Shown one piece after another: positions 56,355 through 64,000 of a DNA stretch of 64,000 bases. Each line of letters starts with the position of its first letter. Position 1 is the first letter of the stretch. The stretch spans positions 186,001 through 250,000 of the forward strand of contig CAVTCJ010000003.1 in the NCBI GenBank assembly GCA_963733145.1, written 5' to 3'. The translations under genes and the position numbers were made by a program. The stretch is from JAHIKV01 sp963733145. Its GTDB lineage: Bacteria; Planctomycetota; Planctomycetia; Pirellulales; Thermoguttaceae. Below the pieces are notes generated by a model. That model made no database searches. It saw nothing but the letters and a program-made list of their open reading frames with translations, and had not been told where the DNA came from.

Positions 56355-56645
56355 ATGAAGGATTTTGGAAAAGGGCCGACGTTGATTGAGTCGAATCCGT
56401 GGCTTCGGAATGAGGCGGAGCGTATCGAACGGATTCTGGATGTGACCAATCGCAACAGCGTCATTGAAGGCTTGCCCCCCCTTACGGCAGAGGTTCTTGA
56501 TGCTTTGCGTCGAGAACTTGCTGCTGATGGCGAGCATCTTCAAGTGCACCGGCGGATGAGAATGGTCATCGGGGCATATTCTCGCTGGAAAGCCTCTTTT
56601 GCCGCTTCGATGTATAGACGCCGTCCCTCCTCGCTCAGGTCGTAA
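56355..56645 (+). CDS. small protein convergent with fic, possible antitoxin
   Basis: MKDFGKGPTLIESNPWLRNE, AERIERILDVTNRNSVIEGL and PPLTAEVLDALRREL form a compact helical protein. The segment NSVIEGL resembles the inhibitory helix of Fic proteins ((S/T)xxxE(G/N)), which antitoxins such as VbhA supply in trans, although the first position is Asn here. The last 100 bp overlap the end of fic on the other strand, and the true end may be earlier. Whether it inhibits this Fic protein is speculation from sequence and position. Confidence 0.5.
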   Translation: MKDFGKGPTLIESNPWLRNEAERIERILDVTNRNSVIEGLPPLTAEVLDALRRELAADGEHLQVHRRMRMVIGAYSRWKASFAASMYRRRPSSLRS

Positions 56646-57173
56646 CTCAATAGAGGGCGGCCGGTTTGCACAGCCAGCAAATCGGCGACCAGCTTGATGG
56701 TGCGGGCGTTTCCTTCTCGGAAGGGATGGATTACCGAGAAACTCACCTTCGATTTCTCCCACAGCCGTACAGAAGTCGTCTGTGCCGACAAGTCTATCGG
56801 CGGGATATTTTCGGAGCACTTCTTGTTCGTACTTCCGCATGTTCGCGTCCAGAAAGTCCGGGGCCGGCCAGGTGATGCCGGGCTTGCTGATCCAAACGGT
56901 TCGCCAACGTCCGGCCCATTCGTACAAACCACTGAAAATGCGGGCGTGAATATGCCGGATGAGGTCGCAGGTGATGGGCGTGTCGATTTCCGTTTCACGA
57001 AGCAAATCGCGATAAGCACGAGCGAGCGATTTCTCTTCCTCCGTCTGAAGCGAGACGAGGTCCGTGATCCCCAGTTTGTTTTGCAGCACAGTCCCCGCGG
57101 CATCGACATACTGAGCTTCGACATTGCCGGAGACGTCGTATCGGTTTCGAGGCTGGTCTGATTTATCCGTCAT
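56540..57173 (-). CDS. fic: Fic-family protein (frame break)
   Basis: About 210 residues. HIHARIFSGLYEWAGRWRTV and ISKPGITWPAPDFLDANMRK are typical Fic-fold helices, and HPFREGNARTIKLVADLLA holds the active-site HPFx(D/E)GNxR motif complete with the catalytic His. Fic enzymes usually attach AMP to target proteins. The frame shifts at about 56745, just before SVIHPFREGNART. The short N-terminus (RNRYDVSGNVEAQYVDAAGT) shows no inhibitory helix, as in class I Fic proteins that need a separate antitoxin. It lies on the hut strand, 31 bp after hutI and upstream of hutU. Confidence 0.8.
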
Positions 57174-57204
57174 GGTCTTGCCGTGTAAATCGATGGTTGC
57201 GGTT

Positions 57205-58444
57205 TCATGGAGTCCCGCGAAACACCCGCTGCCGCAGCCGGGGAACGCCGAACTCGCAGACCAGTTCGGAGGGGTGATCTACGTCCCAAACCAGGAAATC
57301 GGCCTGCCGGCCGACGGTCAGCGATCCGAGCCGATCGGCAAGTCCCAGCGCCCGGGCCGCCGAGCGGGTCGCGCCGGCGAGCGCTTCCTCCGGCGTTAGG
57401 CCGAACAACGTGCTCGCCATGTTCAGTGCCAGCCGCAGCGAACAGAGCGGGGCGGTGCCGGGGTTCAGGTCGGTGGCCACGGCCATCGGCACGCCCGCCG
57501 CGCGCAATTCGGCCACCGGCGGCTTCCGCGTCTCGCGGAGGAAATAATACGCCCCGGGCAAAAGCACGGCCGTCGTGCCCGATGCGGCCAGCGCCGGAAG
57601 GTCGTCCGTGCCGAGATGTTCGAGGTGATCGGCCGAGAGGGCGCCGAAGCGGGCGGCCAGCCGGGCCCCGCCCAGGTTCGATAGCTGCTCGAAGTGCCCC
57701 TTCACCGGCAGGCCGCAGCGCCGGGCGGCCTCGAACACCCGCTCGCACTGCGCCGGCGAGAAGGCGATCCGCTCGCAAAACACGTCCACCGCGTCGGCCA
57801 GCCCTTCCGCGGCCGCGGCCGGTATGATTTCGTCGCAGACCAGCGCGATGTATTCGTCCGAACGTCCGGCGAACTCCGGCGGCAAGGCGTGTGCGGCCAG
57901 CAGCGTCGTCGAGACGTGTACCGGCACGCGCTCGGCCAGCCGCCGCGCGACGCGGAGCATCTTCAGTTCGTCGGCGGTCGTCAGGCCGTAGCCCGACTTG
58001 ATCTCGACGGTCGTCGCGCCCTCGTCGGCCAGCGCGGAGCCGCGGCAGCGAGGCGTCCAACAGTTGCGACTCGTCCATCGCGCGGGTGGCGCGGACGGTC
58101 GAAAGAATTCCGCCGCCCCGCCGGGCAAGCTCCTCGTAGGACACGCCCGAGCGGCGCTGCTCGATCTCGCGCGAGCGGTTGCCGCCGTAGACCAGATGGG
58201 TGTGGCAATCAATCAGGCCCGGCGTGATCCAGGCGCCGCGGGCGTCGATCACTTCGGCGGGGGCCGGATTTGCGGGCAGGCCGTCCATCGGCGCGATGGC
58301 CGCGATCTTGCCGTCTCGGACGCCAATGGCGTGATTCTCGAGCGCCCCGTACGGCGCGGCCACGGCCGGGTCGAACGTGGCCAGCCGGGCGTTGATCCAA
58401 ACCGTTTGGCAAGTTGAAATTGGAGCGATTGGCATGTGCGACAT
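57205..58444 (-). CDS. hutI: imidazolonepropionase (frame break)
   Basis: Third step of histidine breakdown: hydrolysis of imidazolonepropionate to formiminoglutamate. ARGAWITPGLIDCHTHLVYGGNRS gives the first metal-binding HxH of the amidohydrolase fold; IKSGYGLTTADELKMLRVAR, KGHFEQLSNLGGARLAARFG, SADHLEHL and VATDLNPGTAPLCSLRLALN follow. The frame changes at about 58045-58060, between SLPRLRA and LADEGATTVEIKSG. It starts the hut cluster; ATGs at 58444 and 58435 are both possible. Confidence 0.92.
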
Positions 58445-58802
58445 TGTAGCACACCCCAGCGTCGGGCGAAAACGCCCGCGGTCAATCGTACTCCCCCCCG
58501 ATATGTGCCGGAAACAGCGCGGCTCTCCCCCCGACGGGCGCAGCCGATGAGCGTTTACTCGGCAGACTTTTGCTCGTTTTCTCGATGATTCCTCGCCGCT
58601 CGCGATTTGGCGCAAACCGAATTGAGTTGCGTTTCGCCGCTCGACGTGGTATCATGGTGGGTAGCAAAAGTCGCCGGACCGGGGGTGTCGCTGCGACGCA
58701 ACGCAAGGAGCAAACCAAGACTACGGAGAACACCGACATCCTGTCTGACAATCTTTTCCAGACTTCAGAATCACTCTTATCTTACGCGGGAGGATGAAGA
58801 TC

Positions 58803-59102
58803 ATGGACATGACGCAAGAAATCGGGACGGAGCAGGATGGCAAACGAGTAGTGGCGCTGGAAATCGCCTTGAAAGTCGGGCTGATCGAGAAGTGCGAGGA
58901 GCATGGCTGCGTCTACGACGCCATGAACGACTTCGCACTGGAGGACGCCATTCGCTTCGCCGACACGCTGATGGCCCAGAACGATTCGTCGGTGGCCGTT
59001 TTCGCGGGCAACCGCAAACGGATGCACCACGTGATCGAGAACATCCGCACGGGAATGCCCAACTGCTGCCCGGACTGCTTTTACGCAAGGCAGAACGAGT
59101 AG
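58803..59102 (+). CDS. small conserved hypothetical protein with Cys-rich tail
   Basis: A 99-residue soluble protein. VVALEIALKVGLIEKCEEHG, CVYDAMNDFALEDAIRFADT and VFAGNRKRMHHVIENIRTGM lead to NCCPDCFYARQNE. The tail CCPDC could bind metal or form disulfides. GGGAGG lies 9 nt before the ATG at 58803, which I prefer to the ATG at 58794. The last 28 bp are repeated at 59422-59449, on the far side of a large palindromic element. Function unknown. Confidence 0.7.
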   Translation: MDMTQEIGTEQDGKRVVALEIALKVGLIEKCEEHGCVYDAMNDFALEDAIRFADTLMAQNDSSVAVFAGNRKRMHHVIENIRTGMPNCCPDCFYARQNE

Positions 59103-59119
59103 ACGGCGTGGTTGCCAAC

Positions 59120-59419
59120 GTAGGTTATGCTTTAGCCTAGCGCGGCGTAGCCGCAACCAATTGTGACGACGTAAGTTCCGATTATCGCCAGAAAAACATT
59201 GAGGATGTTTCCTCAATCCTAAAGTCTAATGGTATTACGCAGGCCGGCGGGTGTTATGCCATTAGTTTTTGGGATTGAGAAATCGTCCTCAATCTTTGAC
59301 GGTCTTGGGTCTTAGGTCTTGGGTCTTAGGTCTTGGCACGAAGACCCAAGACCTAAGACCCAAGACCCAAGACCACAATTGGTTGCGGCTAAGCCGCGCT
59401 AGGCTAAAGCATAACCTAC
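59120..59419. mobile_element. 300-bp nested palindromic element
   Basis: 46-bp terminal inverted repeats (59120-59165 and 59374-59419, one mismatch) begin GTAGGTTATGCTTTAGCC. Inside are two more inverted repeats: ATTGAGGATGTTTCCTCAAT at 59198-59232 against 59259-59293, and tandem GTCTTGGGTCTTAG at 59301-59336 against 59343-59374. Near-identical 28-bp direct repeats (59076-59103 and 59422-59449, two mismatches) lie around it. It has no gene of its own. Confidence 0.88.
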
Positions 59420-59455
59420 GTCTGCTTTTGCGCAAGGCGGAACGAGTAGGCTCTC

Positions 59456-61192
59456 TCACCAATTCCGATACGCTGTCGCGGCCAAACCCTCGAAAAATGC
59501 GCGGGCGTTGACGCCCAGGGTGCTGGTGCGATAGCCGCCCTCTTGAACGACCAGGATCGGCAGGCCGAGGCCGCCGAGCATCCGCCCGTTCTCGCGGAAG
59601 TCCTTCGAGGTGAGGTTCCAGGTGCCGGTCGGATCGCCCTTGGCCGTATCGAGCCCGAGGGACACGATAAGAAAATGCGGATTGAACTTGGCCACGCGTT
59701 TCAGGGCCTTGGCCAGGGCCGTGCGATATTGCGGTCCGTCGAGCCGCTCGGGCAGGGGCACGTTCAGGTTGTAGCCCTTGCCCGCCAACTCGCCGTGTTC
59801 GTCGCGGAAGCCGGAGAAGTAGGGATAGGCGAAACTCGGATGCCCGTGCAAGGAGACGGTCAGCACGTCGTCGCGGGCGTAGAAGATGTCCTGGGTCCCG
59901 TTTCCGTGGTGGTAATCGACGTCGATGACGGCGGTTTTGCCCAGTCGGCTGAGATAGTGAGCGGCCACGGCGGCGTTGTTGAAGTAGCAGAAGCCGCCGA
60001 AGCTGCGGCGTTCGGCATGATGGCCCGGCGGCCGGACGAGCGCGTAGGCCAGCCGCCGCCCGCTGAGAATTTGATCGGCGGCGGTGAGCGTGCAGTTGAC
60101 GGCCTGCCGCGCCGCCAGGAAGGCGTTGGGGTTCAACGGCGTAAAGGTGTCGATGCAATAGTAGCCCGCCAGCACGGACAGTTCCTTGGGCGGCCGGGCG
60201 CTGTTGCGGATGGGAAACACGTAGGGATAGACCGACTTCCCCTCGGGCACGGCCGCGCACGCGCGGCGGAGATAATCGAGAAAGTTCGAGTCATGCACCG
60301 CCCGCAGATGACGCTCCAAATGGAAGCGGGTCTCCAGCCGGGTGAACATCCCGGTCGGCTCGATCTTCGAGAGGATGGACTTGATCCGCACGGGCGCCTC
60401 GACGTAGCCCCGCTCGCGGACGTGATGGATGTCGTGCTTTTCGTTGACGACCAGGGCGATCGGTTCCTGGATGCCCGCCGGCTGCGCCGGGGGCATCTCC
60501 CGCTCGCGGTAGCGCGGCGGGCGGATATGCACCGGATCGTCGCGGAACGAATCGACCACTTTCCGCACGTATTCCGGCGGGCAGAGATGCGGATATTTTC
60601 GTTCCAGGATGGCCCTGGCCGCGCGGCGGGCGAAATCGCGGCGCAGCGGCTTGCCCCGGTCCAGCCCATCGAACATCAGGTGTGGCATGCCGATTTCGCC
60701 CGGCCGGAGAGGAGTCTCGTATTCCGTGTCGACGATCGGCCGGACCCCGAAGCGTTCGTAGAAGCGGAGCCGGGCGACGTTCTGGGCCAGCACGGCCGCG
60801 TCGGGACATTGTTCGGGATCGTCCGGCAGGCACTCGAAGAAGATCGCCTCGGCGCCCAGCCGCAAGGCGTCGCGGCGGGCCCGTTGGTAGATCGCCGCCC
60901 CGATCCCGCGTCCGATCAGCCGCTTGTGGGAGGCCAGAAAATCGAGGAAGCTGAACTTCATTTCCGGCTCGTGCATCAGCAGGGCGAAGCCCGACACGCG
61001 GCGGCGGTCTTCGGTCACGTACAACACCGTGCGGAACCGCTGCTTGAAGGGGTTTTTGAGCTTCTCCGCCAGCAGCTCGATTTCCTCGGGCCGGACGGCG
61101 GCGAAGTGCTCGTGCAACATCTGCTGGACCTGCCGGATGGCGTCCTTGTTCAACGGCAGGACGTCGTCGTATATCTGGCGGATGTTGAACAT
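59456..61192 (-). CDS. GNAT acetyltransferase-HDAC-family deacetylase fusion
   Basis: A 578-residue fusion. Residues 1-210 have a GNAT fold with RRVSGFALLMHEPEMKFSFL and IGRGIGAAIYQRARRDALRL (acetyl-CoA pyrophosphate loop). Residues about 250-578 form an HDAC/acetylpolyamine amidohydrolase domain: YALVRPPGHHAERRSFGGFC (catalytic His pair), VIDVDYHHGNGTQDIFY (zinc Asp and His), LGLDTAKGDPTG (third zinc ligand) and VQEGGYRTSTLG (Tyr). One chain thus could both acetylate and deacetylate, on lysines or polyamines. I start at the ATG 61192. No interruptions or repeats are present. Confidence 0.88.
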   Translation of the reverse strand: MFNIRQIYDDVLPLNKDAIRQVQQMLHEHFAAVRPEEIELLAEKLKNPFKQRFRTVLYVTEDRRRVSGFALLMHEPEMKFSFLDFLASHKRLIGRGIGAAIYQRARRDALRLGAEAIFFECLPDDPEQCPDAAVLAQNVARLRFYERFGVRPIVDTEYETPLRPGEIGMPHLMFDGLDRGKPLRRDFARRAARAILERKYPHLCPPEYVRKVVDSFRDDPVHIRPPRYREREMPPAQPAGIQEPIALVVNEKHDIHHVRERGYVEAPVRIKSILSKIEPTGMFTRLETRFHLERHLRAVHDSNFLDYLRRACAAVPEGKSVYPYVFPIRNSARPPKELSVLAGYYCIDTFTPLNPNAFLAARQAVNCTLTAADQILSGRRLAYALVRPPGHHAERRSFGGFCYFNNAAVAAHYLSRLGKTAVIDVDYHHGNGTQDIFYARDDVLTVSLHGHPSFAYPYFSGFRDEHGELAGKGYNLNVPLPERLDGPQYRTALAKALKRVAKFNPHFLIVSLGLDTAKGDPTGTWNLTSKDFRENGRMLGGLGLPILVVQEGGYRTSTLGVNARAFFEGLAATAYRNW

Positions 61193-61540
61193 GGACGGCG
61201 GCGATTCAAATTCGGTCCAGCATGTCTGCGGGGGCGGACAAACCAGCACATCATACTCGTTAATTGGGTTTGGAAGAAGCGGCATCCTTAATGCGTTGTT
61301 TGCGGAGAATCACCGGTAAGCTGACGATACGCGGAATATGCCTGTTGGAATTCAACTCGTTTCGACAATCTCTTTTTCGTGTGCTGGCTTTTGGGGTCTT
61401 CAGCCCTCGCAAGTCAGGATTGTGATTATTGACAGCCAGGTCTGGTAAATACCCCGCCGCAGAGGTAATTTTGGGAAAATCTCCCATCTTATTGTCAGGA
61501 ATCGCACTTTGGCGGACTATAAGGTTGTAGAATAATGCCT
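61193..61540. other. intergenic region without a recognised gene
   Basis: About 350 bp upstream of the GNAT-HDAC gene up to the IS1380-like element. Only weak frames are present and I see nothing conserved; it probably contains the promoter of the fusion gene. Confidence 0.45.
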
Positions 61541-62422
61541 CTAACCCGGATTATTCGTAAATCTGCAAACAAAAGCGCCTCCGCGAGCGTCTAAAGTGTT
61601 AAGTGATAAACATTTTGGACAACCCACGGAGGCGCATTGTGGTAAAGCAGTCTGCTTTTCAGGTTTCCTTCGATTTTCTCACATCGAAGGCGATTGTGGT
61701 AGAGCCCGCAGCGGCACAGGTTTCCAGCGACGCGGGCTTGTTGCCCTTTCGGCAACTCGACGAGCGGCTGGGGCTGACGCGGCAGTTCGCCAATGCGCTC
61801 AGCGACCGACGGCATCCCGGATACGTCGATCATCCTCTGCTGGAGATGACCCGCACGCGGGTCTATGGCATACTCGCCGACTATCCCGACCAGAACGACC
61901 ACGACGTGCTGCGCAGCGATCCGATCTTCAAGCTCCTCTGCGATCGCTCCACGACCGACGACGATCTGGCCAGCCAGCCCACCCTCTCGCCGATCCGCCT
62001 CCGCCGCCGGCTTCTGCGGAAGTCCCCCTGGAAGCCCTCGCCGACCATGATCGCCGCCGCTGGCACAATCACCGCCGCGAGCGCGATCCGCTGGGCAAAG
62101 GGCAACCCTGTACCTGGCGGACGCGCTTGATTAAAGTCAGCGCGTACGTGCGTGAAACCACTCGCCGCGTGGTAGTGGAACTCTCATCGAACTGGCCTTA
62201 CCTGCACCACTTTCAACAGGTCAGCCAGCGGATTCTCGTCCTTGCCGGAGCGGCTCCCAACAGCAGTTAGCCCCTGCCGACAACTTCCTCTGCCGCGCCC
62301 ACCAGCTTTTGGCCACGGGGGGAAGGGGGCCTTGTGTCTTTCCACAACCCCATCGTCTTCTCTTGCCTCTTCCCACCGCCAGCCAGCACGAACAGACAGC
62401 GTTTACGAATAATCCGGGTTAG
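61541..62422 (+). mobile_element. internally deleted IS1380-family element
   Basis: An 882-bp element with terminal inverted repeats CTAACCCGGATTATTCGTAA and TTACGAATAATCCGGGTTAG. It retains both ends of a transposase but not the middle. Its ends match the MITE-like elements at 6136 and 39180 except for one base (CGTAA for CATAA). It interrupts the ADP-ribosylglycohydrolase region. Confidence 0.85.
61639..62270 (+). pseudogene. IS1380-family transposase with internal deletion
   Basis: The N-terminal part reads VSSDAGLLPFRQLDERLGLT, HPLLEMTRTRVYGILADYPD, QNDHDVLRSDPIFKLLCDRS and DDDLASQPTLS, the standard opening of IS1380 transposases. After that the protein jumps to the C-terminal end (TWRTRLIKVSAYVRETTRRV and VVELSSNWPYLHHFQQVSQR) in another frame. 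About 1 kb, including catalytic residues, is missing, so it cannot move by itself. Confidence 0.88.
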
Positions 62423-62911
62423 CCAAGCTTCTGCCAGCCGACGTTGTCCTATCAAAAACAATGCCAGTTCACGGTGGAGCCATGCATCGTGAGGGTTTTG
62501 GGCCACTGCCTGACGGATCGCCGGCCCATTGCCAGCAGAGAAGACCCCGCTACGGGCAGGCGGAAAGCCAAACCACAACTTTAGGCACGCTCTTGCTGTT
62601 GCCAAACCGATTCCGGCCGGCAGTCCGACGAACCACCACCGCAGATGCCACGCTAAACGGCGCTGGAAGGCATCGGCGTTGGTAGGATGCCTCAAAAGTG
62701 ACTGGGCGACGAACAGGGCGTGTTCGGTGTCATCACTGACCATACCACGCCCGAACAAGAAGCGGTGTTGCCATGACCCCGGCATCATTCGACGCCGGCG
62801 AGCGGGGGATATTCCTTCGGCAGGCAAGCCCACAGCATCACCCACGGCCGTGCCCAACAGGATGCCGGCAAGGCGGTCGGATGCGGCATGTTCTCCCAAA
62901 GTACTCGACAT
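62423..62911 (-). pseudogene. ADP-ribosylglycohydrolase, truncated
   Basis: DRLAGILLGTAVGDAVGLPA, FGRGMVSDDTEHALFVAQSL and FSAGNGPA match the N-terminal half of ADP-ribosylglycohydrolases (ARH/DraG fold), which remove ADP-ribose from proteins or small molecules; the DDTE segment provides magnesium ligands. After GNGPA the text becomes AVAQNPHDAWLHRELALFLI, which looks like a TPR from another protein, and then runs into the IS1380-like element. The C-terminal half, including its metal ligands, is absent. The ATG lies 4 bp after the NUDIX gene, so the two share an operon. Confidence 0.8.
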
Positions 62912-62915
62912 GGTC

Positions 62916-63866
62916 TTAGGGCAACCTCTGGGCGAAGTACAACGCCGCGTAGATCTTCGGGCTAATCATCATGCCCTCTTGACGCTTCGATTGCAGCCAC
63001 CCGTGTACCTCGTTGAGCGACACAACATGGACTCGGATGTCTTCGTTCTTGTCACCGCCGCCTGGGCCAACTTTTCGCGCATCCCTGGCCAGCAACAACG
63101 TGTAGACTTCGTTGGTCAGGCCGGACGAACTCGGGCCCTCAAGCAAGTAGTCGAAGTGTGCTGCCTCATAGCCGGTCTCCTCGAACAACTCGCGGCGTGC
63201 CGCCTCCATCAGGTCTTCTTCCTTGCTCTCTGCCAGATCACCGACCAGTCCCGCTGGCAGCTCAATCACTCGACTTTCCAGTGGAATGCGATACTGCTCG
63301 ATAAGCACCAATTCCTGCTTCTCTGTAATCGCTACGACCACCACAGCAGCAGAAGTATTCGTTCGCTCAGCCCACTCCCAACCGCAACGGCTGAGCAGGC
63401 GGATGAAACGCCCTTCTGCGAGAATCCGAGGTGGTTCCTTGCGATCGTTTGTGTCGGGTGCGGTACCAATGACAATCGAGTCGTAATGCGGGCCTTGATA
63501 GTCATCACCATAATAGACGTCGACAACCCGAATCCTCCCCTGAATGTTGTCATTGAAGTAATCCAGTTGCTCTGACGGCACCCATAGCTCTCGATGCAAA
63601 GCGGAACCAACTTGGTGCTCCTCGAAGCGATTCAAATAGTCGGCTGGCAGATCGCACTCGACAACGAAGCCAACCTGCGTAGGTCGCCCAGCGGAATCCT
63701 TGGTATTCCACTGACTGGCAATCTGTTGGGCGTATTCGCGCGTGAGCACGGGGTAGAAGATTGGTTGTCCTGGCAGTCGCGGGGGAAAGCGTTGCAGTCC
63801 TGTCGCCTGGATCAGTGCAAGTTCATCGAGTCCAACAGGACGATACAAGGTTCGTAGTTGTCTCAT
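62916..63866 (-). CDS. ART-like domain fused to NUDIX hydrolase
   Basis: A 316-residue fusion. The first 130 residues (LYRPVGLDELALIQATGLQR, FPPRLPGQPIFYPVLTREYA, LHRELWVPSEQLDYFNDNIQ) resemble the small ADP-ribosyltransferase-like domain found in proteins labelled ADP-ribosylation/crystallin J1. The second half is NUDIX: ELPAGLVGD and the box EEDLMEAARRELFEETGY with the metal-binding REXXEE core, as in ADP-ribose pyrophosphatases. AGAGGAG lies 5 nt before the ATG at 63866. It precedes the ADP-ribosylglycohydrolase gene by 4 bp. The pair suggests handling of ADP-ribose or NAD derivatives. Confidence 0.78.
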   Translation of the reverse strand: MRQLRTLYRPVGLDELALIQATGLQRFPPRLPGQPIFYPVLTREYAQQIASQWNTKDSAGRPTQVGFVVECDLPADYLNRFEEHQVGSALHRELWVPSEQLDYFNDNIQGRIRVVDVYYGDDYQGPHYDSIVIGTAPDTNDRKEPPRILAEGRFIRLLSRCGWEWAERTNTSAAVVVVAITEKQELVLIEQYRIPLESRVIELPAGLVGDLAESKEEDLMEAARRELFEETGYEAAHFDYLLEGPSSSGLTNEVYTLLLARDARKVGPGGGDKNEDIRVHVVSLNEVHGWLQSKRQEGMMISPKIYAALYFAQRLP

Positions 63867-63881
63867 AAGACTCCTCTCGTC

Positions 63882-63998
63882 TCATCGGTCTTCGTGTTGA
63901 ACGTCACTGGCGTCCGCGCATCTTCGTTCCCACGGCACCAAGGAGTACCCAACACCATGGTAATCCTTTCCGAACACAGCCAGGGCGATGAACAACAC
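63882..63998 (-). CDS. C-terminal end of an upstream gene, cut by the window edge
   Basis: 38 codons reading VLFIALAVFGKDYHGVGYSL and VPWERRCADASDVQHEDR end in TGA, 15 bp before the NUDIX start. The text looks like real protein and the spacing fits an operon with the ART/NUDIX gene. Too little is present to name it. Confidence 0.45.
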   Translation of the reverse strand: MLFIALAVFGKDYHGVGYSLVPWERRCADASDVQHEDR

Positions 63999-64000
63999 CG

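Noticed and set aside
1..64000. tRNA or rRNA genes
   Set aside because: No tRNA cloverleaf with a convincing T-loop and no rRNA sequence was found by eye; a dedicated search could still reveal one.

Overview
The window looks like chromosomal DNA of a planctomycete, probably of the order Pirellulales. The signs are high GC, a PEP-CTERM exported protein, a short DnaA without N-terminal domains, planctomycete-type small proteins, zinc-ribbon/WD40 and HEAT membrane proteins, and gaps packed with palindromic repeats. The lineage is inferred from gene content and style, not from a marker search.

Layout. 0-10 kb: methyltransferase, PEP-CTERM repeat protein, heme O synthase, CHASE-PAS histidine kinase, TIGR00300/LOR-SDH protein and recG. 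10-14 kb: arsenic operon arsR-arsC-ACR3 with a clear operator palindrome, then a DEAD-box helicase. 14-21.7 kb: accessory region with WD40 and HEAT membrane proteins, an HD hydrolase cut by a REP/RAYT-like remnant, and an IS630 element. 21.7-25.1 kb: two genes of ATP-citrate-lyase-like architecture. 25.1-33 kb: replication cluster on the minus strand, dnaA, dnaN, dciA-like, B-box-like protein and gyrB, followed 4 bp later by an OLD-like AAA ATPase and a small partner. 33-39 kb: S41 protease, then rpmI, rplT, pheS, a four-helix-bundle fragment and pheT. 39-52 kb: ABC exporter, TPR proteins, a membrane glycosyltransferase and an ABC-2 permease. 52-58.5 kb: histidine utilisation genes hutI, hutU, hutH with a Fic gene in the middle. 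58.8-64 kb: a GNAT-HDAC fusion, an IS1380 derivative, and an ADP-ribose operon (ART-like/NUDIX fusion plus ADP-ribosylglycohydrolase) at the right edge.

Two features run through the whole window. First, at least eight families of 40-300 bp palindromic repeats fill the gaps, and several also sit in frame inside protein genes (methyltransferase, recG twice, pheS, a glycosyltransferase, an ABC-2 permease; also pheT, where the frame changes). They lengthen conserved enzymes without stopping them, much like the Rickettsia palindromic elements. Second, about 25 single-base frame breaks hit genes on all sides, including the essential gyrB, pheT, pheS and rpmI. This points to consensus errors in the assembly rather than true decay, so frame-broken genes are described here as single genes.

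The strongest candidates for new biology are the in-frame repeats, the ADP-ribose operon, the AAA/partner pair attached to gyrB, the Fic gene with a convergent small protein in the hut cluster, and the mobile repeats that share ends with the IS1380 element.
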